From UMGS1601 sp900553335 (GTDB lineage: Bacteria > Bacillota > Clostridia > Oscillospirales > Ruminococcaceae): a DNA stretch of 64,000 bases. A program made the position numbers and the translations under genes. This document shows positions 32,587-40,379 of this stretch, piece by piece. Below the pieces are notes generated by a model, which saw nothing but the letters and a program-made list of their open reading frames with translations, had not been told where the DNA came from and made no database searches. The stretch covers positions 14,784 to 78,783 of the forward strand of contig CALEUW010000027.1 in assembly GCA_937920725.1 (NCBI GenBank), given 5' to 3'. Position 1 is the stretch's first letter. Every line of letters begins with the position of its first letter.

Positions 32587-32710
32587 TTACAAATTGTAAC
32601 ACATTTGAAAAGCTTTTGTGTTAATAAAATATGAACGCCTTTAATTTCCACCGTGTTTTTGAACACTTTTCACAAAAAAGCCTTTATTTTATGTGTTACC
32701 AAATTGTAAC
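32587..32710. promoter_or_regulatory. Two TTACAAATTGTAAC-like palindromes upstream of regulator gene
   Basis: Site A (32587-32600) is TTACAAATTGTAAC and site B (32695-32710) is GTTACCAAATTGTAAC; both centre on AAATTGTAAC and lie about 108 bp apart in the 327-bp gap upstream of the CdaR-type gene. Spacing of ten helical turns would fit looping or tandem binding. The rest of the gap is AT-rich, with an HPr terminator at its right end. Confidence 0.45.
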
Positions 32711-32769
32711 AACTGAATTTTTCAGAATAAAATATTTTTTTTTACATATCGCTGCTTTGTTTTTGCAAC

Positions 32770-32798
32770 AAAAAAGGCCGGGGATAAAATCCTCAGCC
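32770..32798 (-). terminator. Terminator of HPr gene
   Basis: GGCTGAGGAT and ATCCCCGGCC arms (one mismatch, one wobble) on the minus strand are followed by TTTTTT, 27 bp after the stop codon. Confidence 0.8.
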
Positions 32799-32824
32799 AA
32801 ATAAAAACCAAAATAATCTACGTA

Positions 32825-33094
32825 CTACTTTTCGTCACCGAATCCGCTTTCAACAAGATCAACAAGACCGTCAACAGCATCCTGCTCATCAGTTCCGTCA
32901 GCGATGATTCTTATCGAAGTTCCTCCGACAATACCAAGCGATAAAATTCCGAGAAGGCTTTTAGCATTTACTCTTCTTTCTTCCTTTTCAATCCAGATTG
33001 ATGACTTAAACTCATTAGCCTTCTGAATGAAAAAAGTTGCCGGACGAGCATGTAATCCAACCTGATTCTGTACTACTACATCTTTTACGAACAT
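32825..33094 (-). CDS. ptsH: Phosphocarrier protein HPr
   Basis: This is HPr, 89 residues from the chosen ATG. That start has GGAGAG seven bases upstream and puts the catalytic histidine exactly at His15 (QVGLHARPA) and the regulatory serine at Ser46 (NAKSLLGIL). A start five codons earlier would shift both. HPr relays phosphate in the PTS, and its Ser46 form serves carbon catabolite control in Firmicutes. The gene is solitary, with its own promoter and terminator and no ptsI next to it, so it may serve mainly a regulatory role; that is inference. Confidence 0.93.
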   Translation of the reverse strand: MFVKDVVVQNQVGLHARPATFFIQKANEFKSSIWIEKEERRVNAKSLLGILSLGIVGGTSIRIIADGTDEQDAVDGLVDLVESGFGDEK

Positions 33095-33146
33095 AATTAA
33101 TCTCTCCATTTCTATCCTAAACTAGAATGACCTTCGTTATAAAATA

Positions 33147-33174
33147 ATTATACTCTTAAATTTCACAAAGTCAA
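33147..33174 (-). promoter_or_regulatory. Promoter of HPr gene
   Basis: TTGACT (33169-33174) and TATAAT (33147-33152) with a 16-bp spacer on the minus strand. Confidence 0.75.
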
Positions 33175-33332
33175 CAAAAAATCCAACCCCACCGATAAAT
33201 TTCTGCTAATTGATTATCTGTTGAGTTTTCAAGGACTTCTGATTTGTATACAATTACCAAAAAACTTGATCTCATTTCCGCATAATAAACAAAAACTTTT
33301 AACAGTCATATCATTCCAACGGAACTGATCGG

Positions 33333-34070
33333 CTATTTTTCCGGTTTTTCCGACTGATACTGATCTAAAATCCGCTTATCCTCCTCACTCAACTCGTAAT
33401 TCTCGATCATATCCCGGCGCTTCTCATATGTTCTTATCAGTGACTGAGCATGCCTCCATTTTTTTATATTTTCATGATGTCCCGAAAGCAAAACTTCGGG
33501 AGTTTTTTTCCCCCTCCAAACCTCAGGACGAGTATACTGAGGATACTCCAATAGCCCTGAGTAATGGCTTTCATCAATATAACAATCGGGACGTGATAAA
33601 ACTCCGTCTATCATTCTGACTACAGCGTCTGTAATACAAAGCGCAGGAAGTTCTCCTCCTGTCAAAACAAAATCGCCTACAGATATTTCTTCATCTACGA
33701 TTTCTTCGATTACACGTTCATCTACGCCCTCATAATGCCCGCATAAAATTACGATATCCTTTCCCTTTGAAAGCTCAATCGCTTTTTTCTGGGAAAACGG
33801 CTTTCCGGCAGGTGTTACAAAAATTGTGTGAACATCTCTATCACCCTTTATATCCAAAAAGCACTTATATATAGGCTCAGCCTGCATAAGCATTCCCTGC
33901 CGTTCGCTGTAAGGAGTATCATCAACACGGCGATGCTTATCCTCGGTATAATCTCTTATATTATGGCAATGAAGCTCAAAAAGTCCTTTTGCCCTCGCTC
34001 TCCCGACAATGCTTTCGCTTAAATAGCTTTCCATCATTTCGGGAAAAAGAGTCATTATATCAATCCTCAT
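33333..34070 (-). CDS. trmD: tRNA (guanine37-N1)-methyltransferase TrmD
   Basis: The 245-residue SPOUT methyltransferase makes m1G37 in tRNAs, preventing frameshifts. The knotted SAM site shows VILCGHYEGVDERVIE and VDEEISVGDFVLTGGELPALCITDAVVRMIDGVL, and the N-terminus MRIDIMTLFPEM is typical. The ATG at 34070 is preferred to an adjacent TTG. It overlaps the end of rimM by 11 bp, the usual rimM-trmD coupling. The C-terminal domain (SGHHENIKKWRHAQSLIRTYEKR) is complete. Confidence 0.96.
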   Translation of the reverse strand: MRIDIMTLFPEMMESYLSESIVGRARAKGLFELHCHNIRDYTEDKHRRVDDTPYSERQGMLMQAEPIYKCFLDIKGDRDVHTIFVTPAGKPFSQKKAIELSKGKDIVILCGHYEGVDERVIEEIVDEEISVGDFVLTGGELPALCITDAVVRMIDGVLSRPDCYIDESHYSGLLEYPQYTRPEVWRGKKTPEVLLSGHHENIKKWRHAQSLIRTYEKRRDMIENYELSEEDKRILDQYQSEKPEK

Positions 34071-34569
34071 CAAAAAGCCCCCTGAGCGGTGTGATTTTCA
34101 TAACTCCCGCTTCGATATCGGTCGATTTGACAACATCTGCTATTGCAGGAATATAGTACATGTTTCCGTCCTCAGCTTTAATGTGATAAACGTCATTTGC
34201 TCCCGTCTGAGTAACCTCGCATATAGTGCCGAAGCTTTTGCCGCTATCGAAATCCACAACCTCCATGCCAATCAGATCAGCAATAAAGAAAGTGTTTTCA
34301 GGAAGCTTTAAGCTTTCTCTGTCTGCATATAAAACCTTGTTCCTAAGCGACTGAGCCTCCTCTACGGTATTTATTCCCTCAAGCTTTATTATCGCCATAT
34401 TCTTTTGAGTTCTTGCCTTTTTGACTTTGATTTTCTTCTCACCGTTTGAAAAATAAAGTGTTTTGTGAGAGCATAAAACCTCAGGACTGTCGCACCAAGG
34501 CTCAACCTTCACCTCTCCTGAAAGTCCGTGAACACTTACTATTTTTCCTATCTCCAAGTATTTTTTCAT
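34060..34569 (-). CDS. rimM: 16S rRNA processing protein RimM
   Basis: The 169-residue ribosome maturation factor binds S19 and helps assemble the 30S head. The N-terminal RimM domain (residues about 3-88, EIGKIVSVHGLSGEVKVEPWCD) is followed by a PRC-barrel (about 95-168, FFIADLIGMEVVDFDSGKSFGTI and YYIPAIADVVKSTDIEAGVMKI). It lies between a radical SAM gene upstream and trmD downstream. Element R6 ends 17 bp before its ATG, so the messenger leader of rimM carries that structured element if transcription comes from upstream. Confidence 0.95.
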   Translation of the reverse strand: MKKYLEIGKIVSVHGLSGEVKVEPWCDSPEVLCSHKTLYFSNGEKKIKVKKARTQKNMAIIKLEGINTVEEAQSLRNKVLYADRESLKLPENTFFIADLIGMEVVDFDSGKSFGTICEVTQTGANDVYHIKAEDGNMYYIPAIADVVKSTDIEAGVMKITPLRGLFDED

Positions 34570-34586
34570 TTACATTTTCCTCACAT

Positions 34587-34702
34587 TCAATAAGGGACGC
34601 CGCCCCCGTTATTCAACGTCTTCAGCAGGGGATCCTATTCCCGCTGAAAAAAATCAAGTGAAACCCGCCGCCTTAAAGGTAGGGGACACAGTCGTTGTTA
34701 TA
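34587..34702 (+). repeat. Dispersed structured element, copy R6
   Basis: TTCAATAAGGGACGCCGCCC at one end, a central stem TTCAGC/GCTGAA (34621-34648), then GTGAAACCCGCCGCC and GGGGACACAGTCGTTGTT at the other. CAACG near the first end can pair with CGTTG at the last. The minus-strand radical SAM gene ends inside it, taking its last residues and stop from the element. Confidence 0.8.
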
Positions 34703-35632
34703 TTTTGCACCCTGAAAGGTATTTCTTTTTGCCATTGTTTTGTCTATCTCGTTCATAACGCAAAACTTTTTTAAACTCCAAAGCGGTGAAACAAGCGTTT
34801 CTTTTTTTCCGTCACCTGTTATCCTTTCGATGACAACGTCCTCAGGCAGTATTTCAAGCTGATCGCATACAGTTTCGGTATACTCCAAAAGTGTCATCTC
34901 CAAAAACTCTCCGTTTAAAAACTCCTCGCAGATTTTTGTGCCTTTTATGACGTGGAGAAGATGAATCTTAACGCCGTGAGGATGAAGCTTCGCAACCGTT
35001 TCGGCAGTTTTTAGCATATCCTCCCTGCTTTCGCCCGGAAGCCCGTTGATTATATGAATGCATATGTCTATATCTCGGCTTTTGAGCTTATCGTAGCCTT
35101 TTAAAAACTCATCAAAGGTATGGCATCGGTTGATTCTTTTCGCCGTAACGTCCGAAGAAGTCTGAAGTCCAAGCTCTACCTCTAAATTTGTAACTTTTGA
35201 TAACTCCAAAAGCATATCTGCACATTCATCCGAAATACAATCTGCTCTTGTTGCAACATTTACTCCGACTGCATTTTCAAACTTCGCCGCCGAAAAGAAC
35301 GCTTCTCTCAGAAAACCTATATCTCCGTAGGTGTTGCTTCCTGCCTGGAAATACGGGATATACAAAGCGTCCGGCCATTTTTTATGAAGCGTTTGCCTGA
35401 CATCGTCAAACTGAGATTTAATGCTTTCTTTGGGGTTGCCTGCAAAATCTCCGCTTAACATTCCCGAACAGAACGTACAGCCGCCGACTCCCTTTGCTCC
35501 ATCACGGTTAGGACAGGTAAGGTTAAGGTTTATCGGGACTTTAAATACCTTTTTGCCGTATTTATGACGAAGATAAAAGTTGTGGGTGTAATATCTTTTA
35601 TTGTCGTCGGAATATATAAATCCGCTTTTCAT
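34673..35632 (-). CDS. TIGR01212-family radical SAM protein
   Basis: The 319-residue radical SAM enzyme resembles YtqA/YhcC-like proteins. The cluster-binding segment is LTCPNRDGAKGVGGCTFCS, where the first Cys is separated from the CxxC pair by a longer loop than in the common CxxxCxxC motif, as usual in this family. Other blocks are FQAGSNTYGDIGFLREAFFSA and GLQTSSDVTAKRINRCHTFDEF. Members have been linked to tRNA or rRNA modification, but the reaction is not certain. It precedes rimM and trmD, which suits an RNA-modification role. The last nine residues (from YNND to the end) are encoded by repeat element R6. Confidence 0.85.
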   Translation of the reverse strand: MKSGFIYSDDNKRYYTHNFYLRHKYGKKVFKVPINLNLTCPNRDGAKGVGGCTFCSGMLSGDFAGNPKESIKSQFDDVRQTLHKKWPDALYIPYFQAGSNTYGDIGFLREAFFSAAKFENAVGVNVATRADCISDECADMLLELSKVTNLEVELGLQTSSDVTAKRINRCHTFDEFLKGYDKLKSRDIDICIHIINGLPGESREDMLKTAETVAKLHPHGVKIHLLHVIKGTKICEEFLNGEFLEMTLLEYTETVCDQLEILPEDVVIERITGDGKKETLVSPLWSLKKFCVMNEIDKTMAKRNTFQGAKYNNDCVPYL

Positions 35633-35703
35633 AAATCATTCCTTTGCTAACAAAAACTTCCCGAAAACGCCTTTTGATGTCATCGCCGGACTTTAAAAAT
35701 CCT

Positions 35704-36744
35704 CTATGCCAAGCTTCCCAAGCCGTAATGAAGCTTAACGCTTATCGCATCATTTTCTTTAATGTCTGAATTTGTTCTTGCAATAAACCGTATTCCTATC
35801 TTTATGTTTTCGTTTATACGGCTTACGTCAAATTCTGCCGTACCCTTTATCGGATTGACATTTTCTCCTGTATTTTTGTTTCTGTATTCTATATACGGAC
35901 GAATAAAATATCCCTGCGTCTGTCCAAAAAACTCATAGGAAAGCAACACCTTCGAGTATTCAGTTACGTCAAAATCCTCCTCGATAACATAATCAAAGGT
36001 GAGTTTTCCGCTTTCGTCCTTTGTAAATATTACATCCTCAAGGTCAATTTTTACAGTTGTCGTAGCCTGTGTTTCTTCCTCTTCGGCGGTTGTTTCTTCA
36101 GTTGTAATAAGTTCAGTAGTTACTTCCTCGGAGGTAGTCGTAACTTCTGTAGTGGTTGTCTTTCTGGTTGTTGTCGTCCAAAGATTTGTCTGAGGTCCGA
36201 TAAACATATCACTTCGATTGATTTTTTTAGTCGTATTTGACGTTCTTCCTGTATATTGAGTTGTCGTAGTCGTAGTAGTGGTTGACGCTGCCGTAAGGAC
36301 GTTTATCGGATTTCCGTTTTCATCCAGCGGCGCTATGAAGTTTTGATGGGTGTTGTATTTCTTTGCGCCGTAAATGTTTGAAAAGAAGCCGTTTACACTC
36401 GCAAGAATTGATTTGCCGGGAAGTGCGTTTTCATAGCTCCTTGAAAGATAAGACGTATAACTTCCGTCATAAAGTCCCATAACTGTTGGTTTTACTGCTT
36501 CTGAATCAGGATCTCCCGTATCCCTCAAAAGCGCAAAGCTAAGTCCAAGTATCAAAATAACAAGTCCTATAACAGCTACGTTGATGAAATCGAACTGACC
36601 TCTCTTAGCGTCATCGCCCATGCTTTTAAGCGCGTTGTCAGTCGCTGCACTTTTCTTGTCCTCAGAGTTTTCAATATGAACAGACGCATTTTTTATAATC
36701 TCGTCATAAGACATATTAAGTTTGTTCTTTTTATTTTCATCCAT
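35704..36744 (-). CDS. Membrane-anchored protein with Thr-rich linker, possible DHHW relic
   Basis: This 346-residue protein is not recognised as a whole. It has a cytoplasmic N-terminus, one membrane helix (about 52-70), then a segment YENALPGKSILASVNGFFSNIYGAKKYN. That segment resembles the start of AlgJ/DHHW proteins, in which a catalytic SGNH-like domain would follow. Here a Thr/Glu-rich linker (about 150-235) follows instead, then a C-terminal beta-rich domain (about 240-346; DVTEYSKVLLSYEFFGQTQGYFIRPYIEYRNKNTGENV). The gene lies directly downstream of an MBOAT gene, as DHHW partners do, which supports a derived origin. Function unknown. Confidence 0.65.
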   Translation of the reverse strand: MDENKKNKLNMSYDEIIKNASVHIENSEDKKSAATDNALKSMGDDAKRGQFDFINVAVIGLVILILGLSFALLRDTGDPDSEAVKPTVMGLYDGSYTSYLSRSYENALPGKSILASVNGFFSNIYGAKKYNTHQNFIAPLDENGNPINVLTAASTTTTTTTTQYTGRTSNTTKKINRSDMFIGPQTNLWTTTTRKTTTTEVTTTSEEVTTELITTEETTAEEEETQATTTVKIDLEDVIFTKDESGKLTFDYVIEEDFDVTEYSKVLLSYEFFGQTQGYFIRPYIEYRNKNTGENVNPIKGTAEFDVSRINENIKIGIRFIARTNSDIKENDAISVKLHYGLGSLA

Positions 36745-36759
36745 AATAATAGCCTCGTA

Positions 36760-38109
36760 TTAATAAACTACCCTTGATGCTGTACTCATCAAAAGCACCA
36801 CCAAAAGACCTGCTGTTGTGAGAACTCTGATAACCCCATATGCTCTTTCGCTTTTTACGGCAGCATTTTGAACTGCAAGCTTTAGCCTATCCTTAAAAGG
36901 CGTAAGCATAAACACTGCAAAAACAAGCAGCGCACAGTATGCAAAAATTTCGTTTAAAAGAGCGTCTGATACTAGTTCCTTTTTCATCATAAGCGCCGAA
37001 AACCATGTCTTGTAATCATTGAAGCTTGAAAAGTAAACTATGCTCCAGCCAAAGAATATAACTGTAAGCGTATAAATCCCCGAAATAACTCTCGGAAGCT
37101 TTGAAATCAGTTTTTTTAATCCCAAGGTTTCGATTACTACAAACATTCCGAAGTATAGTCCGAAAATTATATACTGTTTTCCGAATCCGTACCAAAGTCC
37201 TACAAGAACCGAACAAGCAAGCGTTGCCGCAAAAGCCGACAGCGGAGATTTTGACAGAGGACTTATAAGAGAATCATTTACAAATCTAATAAGCGTATGA
37301 TTAAACCCTGAAACTGCTCCGGTAACTCCGTTTTTTACATTAAGAGGCAAAAAGTTTTCATCATATTCAAAACCGTTTAAAAGTCCGAGTCCCAAAGCCA
37401 TATCTGTATATCCGGAAAACATAAAATAAACCTGAGCTGCAAATGCCGCCATACCAAAAAACGCTCCGAAAAACGTCATGTTTGTAACATCAAGTCCCAC
37501 GCTTTTTACATATCCGAGAGCTGCGGCAACAATGCTTGCCTTACCAAGTCCCACTATAAACCGTGTTATGCCGTCATTAAGCTTTTTACCTGTTATGACT
37601 CTAAATCTTATCTGTTCCTTGATGTCGCCGTATCTGACAATCGGCCCTGCCAGAAAAAGAGTATAATTTATAATATAAGTCATCAGACAAAACAGATTTT
37701 TCTCAACACTTATTCTTCCGAACGCAACGTCAAATACATAGCTTAATCCCCTAATCGAATAAAACGCCATTCCGGCAGGAATTATTATATGCTCTAAAGA
37801 AAGCGGTGTTGACAAAAACAAAAAGTTATAGCCTATAACAACAAACAGCGAAATATTCATTGCCGCTGACAGCAGAACTCCGGTAAGCTTTACAGCTCCC
37901 GGCTTTGAACCGGCCAAAAAACCAAATATCCAGTCAAACACCGATGATAAAAACAAAAGACATATGTAAAACGGTTTCCCCCATGAAAAGAAAACAACAC
38001 TTGACAAAACCAAAATAAGATTTTTATACTCGGTGCTTCTGTCACACATTGTAAGCAAAACCGTTATCGGCAAAAATGCATATATAAAAATCAAATCAGT
38101 ATACAGCAA
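36760..38109 (-). CDS. MBOAT-family membrane protein lacking the usual active-site histidines
   Basis: The 449-residue polytopic protein has AlgI/DltB-like architecture, about 10 to 11 hydrophobic segments. The core region is present (NGVTGAVSGFNHTLIRFVNDSLISPLS, then VGLWYGFGKQYIIFGLYFG). In active AlgI/DltB enzymes the corresponding tracts read WHG and YHG; here they are WYG (around 37187-37194) and YFG, so both conserved His positions are replaced. This suggests loss of O-acyltransferase activity or a changed role. Start is TTG with AAGGAG 9 bases upstream. It forms a pair with the Thr-rich protein downstream, 15 bp apart. Element R7 lies 32 bp before the start. Confidence 0.8.
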   Translation of the reverse strand: MLYTDLIFIYAFLPITVLLTMCDRSTEYKNLILVLSSVVFFSWGKPFYICLLFLSSVFDWIFGFLAGSKPGAVKLTGVLLSAAMNISLFVVIGYNFLFLSTPLSLEHIIIPAGMAFYSIRGLSYVFDVAFGRISVEKNLFCLMTYIINYTLFLAGPIVRYGDIKEQIRFRVITGKKLNDGITRFIVGLGKASIVAAALGYVKSVGLDVTNMTFFGAFFGMAAFAAQVYFMFSGYTDMALGLGLLNGFEYDENFLPLNVKNGVTGAVSGFNHTLIRFVNDSLISPLSKSPLSAFAATLACSVLVGLWYGFGKQYIIFGLYFGMFVVIETLGLKKLISKLPRVISGIYTLTVIFFGWSIVYFSSFNDYKTWFSALMMKKELVSDALLNEIFAYCALLVFAVFMLTPFKDRLKLAVQNAAVKSERAYGVIRVLTTAGLLVVLLMSTASRVVY

Positions 38110-38141
38110 TTTTTTTAGCTCCTTAACTTCACAAAGATATT

Positions 38142-38232
38142 TTCAATATAGGGCTCTGCCCCGTCATCCAACAAACGATGTGGGGCTTTAGCCCTGCAAC
38201 CTATATAGGCAGGCGCATCTAATTGTTGTTAT
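38142..38232 (+). repeat. Dispersed structured element, copy R7 (short, divergent)
   Basis: TTCAATATAGGGCTCTGCCC end, CAACAAACGATG, an internal GGGGCTTTAGCCC stem and the ATTGTTGTT end. It lacks the TTTCAG central stem. It is placed immediately upstream of the MBOAT gene. Confidence 0.65.
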
Positions 38233-38273
38233 TCCTCTTTATGATACCATAACCGCTTAAATTTCGCAAGTGG

Positions 38274-38306
38274 AAAAAAGGTGAAATTGCATCTTGCAAT
38301 TTCACC
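38274..38306. terminator. Terminator of VOC-gene group
   Basis: GGTGAAATTGCA (38280-38291) pairs perfectly with TGCAATTTCACC (38295-38306) around a 3-base loop. T6 follows on the minus strand and T4 on the plus. Confidence 0.88.
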
Positions 38307-38334
38307 TTTTAAAGTATCATATCAATTTAATCTG

Positions 38335-38682
38335 TCAATCTCTATAAAATCCAATCTCATTACCGTCAGGATCCGCTATAGTAAACTTTCTGGTGCCCCA
38401 AGGCGTATCAAAAAGCGGTTCGATCACAGTAACCTTATCTTTAAGCTCTTCCCAAAGCTTGTCCACATCTTCCGGCATAAAGTTATATCGTTCGTATGGG
38501 ATAACTTTTTCGGCTACACCTATTGCAAAAATTGCTCCGCCGTTATTTTTAAAATGATAGTAAACAGGCTTATCCTCTGGGAATTTGCTTTCTACCTCAA
38601 AACCTAAAACCTCTGTATACCATTTGAGAGATCTTTCAAGATCAGTAACTGATGCCTTTACATGAGTTAATTTCATTTTCAT
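38335..38682 (-). CDS. VOC-family (glyoxalase-fold) protein
   Basis: The 115-residue protein has the vicinal oxygen chelate fold: LTHVKASVTDLERSLKWYTEVLGFEVES as the first beta-alpha-beta module and WGTRKFTIADPDGNEIGFYRD at the end. The metal ligands are plausible (His7 region, Glu near the C-terminus), but the substrate is unknown; relatives include glyoxalases, dioxygenases and antibiotic-resistance proteins. Its ATG overlaps the preceding stop codon (ATGA) with AAGGAGG seven bases upstream, so it is coupled to the toroid-type gene. It is the last gene before a strong terminator. Confidence 0.88.
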   Translation of the reverse strand: MKMKLTHVKASVTDLERSLKWYTEVLGFEVESKFPEDKPVYYHFKNNGGAIFAIGVAEKVIPYERYNFMPEDVDKLWEELKDKVTVIEPLFDTPWGTRKFTIADPDGNEIGFYRD

Positions 38683-39611
38683 TTTATAACCTCCTTTTCA
38701 TCGTTTATATTTTTTAGAAACAGCATATTTTTTATTACAATATCGGACTTCCACCGATTTAAAGCGATTTCCTGCTCCTTATATTCGGTACACCAAACAA
38801 AAGGAATGGGATATGAACCGTCCGAAAGCTGACTTTCGGCTATAAATCTGCCCTCCTCGCTTGCGATTTCCGAATGATCCGAATAAAAAATGCTGTTCTT
38901 GCTTTCAATAAAATCAGAAGGCATGGTAACATATTCCTTGCCCCACTTTTTTGTGTCATAACAGATATTAAAACTCACCTGCTCTTTTAGCTTTGCCACA
39001 AACAAATCCATATCAGCCACCTCAGCTTCTGCTGCGGCAAGATATTCATACATCCGAATAAAACCCGATGTTACATGCACTTCGGTAAACGGTGCGTTTT
39101 CTAAAAACCAATGGATAGCTTCTCCTGCGATTTCACAGCCCTTTTTGTAAAGACTGCTTTCCTTATCAGCAAATTTAATAATAAATCCGGCAAGACAAGC
39201 TGTCGGATTATATTTAAAATCACTGCCGTTTTGCCCATATCCCCACCAAATTGCGTGAGGATAATCATTATTGCTTGGAATGACATTGAGCCATTGATTA
39301 TGATCTTTGTCAAAATCAGCTCCGCTTTCGAGGTACTTTAGAATACCCTTTATTAACAGATTATCCTTATCAGCGAAACCAATTTTACGAAGCACTTCCG
39401 TCGCCGCCCATGTCTGTACGGGGCTGGAATTAGGGTTGCAGCAGTCAGGTTCAAGTGCGTGTCCGAAGCCTCCGTCATTGTTTCGATAGTAAGAAAGAGC
39501 GTTTAAGACATTTTCCTTTTCGCCGCCCTCGAAATGATACTGAAAACAAGCCAAATCAACAGGTCTTGCATTTCGGTAAATAAAATCTCTTGCTTTTTCA
39601 AAAGCTTCCAT
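38679..39611 (-). CDS. Alpha/alpha-toroid (terpenoid cyclase-like fold) protein of unknown function
   Basis: A 310-residue soluble protein whose repeats resemble prenyltransferase/squalene-cyclase toroids: SYYRNNDGGFGHALEPD, SPVQTWAATEVLRKIGF and ESQLSDGSYPIPFVW. There is no signal peptide and no DxDD or DDxxD-type catalytic motif that I can see, so cyclase activity should not be assumed. It lies in a tight run behind an AraC regulator and an AlkZ-like protein, 11 bp after the latter, and overlaps the VOC gene. SD is AGGAGG. The group looks like one transcript with a small-molecule or stress role, which is inference. Confidence 0.7.
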   Translation of the reverse strand: MEAFEKARDFIYRNARPVDLACFQYHFEGGEKENVLNALSYYRNNDGGFGHALEPDCCNPNSSPVQTWAATEVLRKIGFADKDNLLIKGILKYLESGADFDKDHNQWLNVIPSNNDYPHAIWWGYGQNGSDFKYNPTACLAGFIIKFADKESSLYKKGCEIAGEAIHWFLENAPFTEVHVTSGFIRMYEYLAAAEAEVADMDLFVAKLKEQVSFNICYDTKKWGKEYVTMPSDFIESKNSIFYSDHSEIASEEGRFIAESQLSDGSYPIPFVWCTEYKEQEIALNRWKSDIVIKNMLFLKNINDEKEVIK

Positions 39612-39622
39612 GACAATTCCTC

Positions 39623-40315
39623 CTATCCTAATATAAATTTCTTAATCCTCCTTGCTTCAGCATCGGGATTCAGCTTTAATACCTGCTCTTTTATCTTTTC
39701 ATATGCCAAGGTTTCATCTATCCTCTTAAGCTTTACTCCCCTGCTCTTCCAAAAATTTTCGACAGTCGTAAAAACGGTGCTGCTCCAACCGTAAGCGTTT
39801 CCGTCCTTACCGATTTTTTGAGTTCGTCCGCAAACAGTTATAAACATTTTCATCTGCAAATCTGTAAGCGCTCTGTTAAATCTGCTTTTGTCTTCCTTTG
39901 AAAATCCGCCGATGCTCTTTATCTCATGTAGTGCGGCATAACCGTTCGTTTTAATAATGTCATAGATTATTTTTGCAATATGACTTGCTTCACCGCTGTC
40001 GTAAAAATCCTCAAAATACATTCCCTTTCGTCTTACTGAAAAAAAATACGGATACCACTCCTGCGTAATATACCCGCTTGTTTTGAAAAACAACTTTGAA
40101 TATGCCATGTCGCTTCGTTCCTCAAGAACACGCATACGCCACTCCCATGGGTCAATTTCAGGATTTCCCGTGTGCCATTTTACAGGAGTTTCAATATGCT
40201 CCTGCTCGTTCCAATCATACGGAATCAGAGCAAATATACCTTTCGAGTTTCCTCCGCCCATTGAAAAACCGCAGTCTAAAAGCTCCCTGCAAAAATCCGA
40301 AAAGTTTAAAATCAT
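39623..40315 (-). CDS. AlkZ-related winged-helix protein
   Basis: A 230-residue protein with a block typical of proteins annotated AlkZ-related: TGNPEIDPWEWRMRVLEERSDMAYSKLFFKTSGYI followed by WYPYFFSVRR. The C-terminal half (RFNRALTDLQMKMFITVCGRTQKIGKDGNAYGWSSTVFTTVENFW) resembles the winged helices of the YcaQ/AlkZ interstrand-crosslink glycosylases. The protein is much shorter than those enzymes, and the catalytic QxQ motif is not evident, so activity is doubtful. It sits between an AraC regulator and the toroid protein. SD GGGGG precedes the ATG. Confidence 0.65.
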   Translation of the reverse strand: MILNFSDFCRELLDCGFSMGGGNSKGIFALIPYDWNEQEHIETPVKWHTGNPEIDPWEWRMRVLEERSDMAYSKLFFKTSGYITQEWYPYFFSVRRKGMYFEDFYDSGEASHIAKIIYDIIKTNGYAALHEIKSIGGFSKEDKSRFNRALTDLQMKMFITVCGRTQKIGKDGNAYGWSSTVFTTVENFWKSRGVKLKRIDETLAYEKIKEQVLKLNPDAEARRIKKFILG

Positions 40316-40379
40316 AAAGTATCCCCCTTTAAGATAAGTTTACCACCCACGGCTAATTTGGTATTGTAAAAAATCGACA

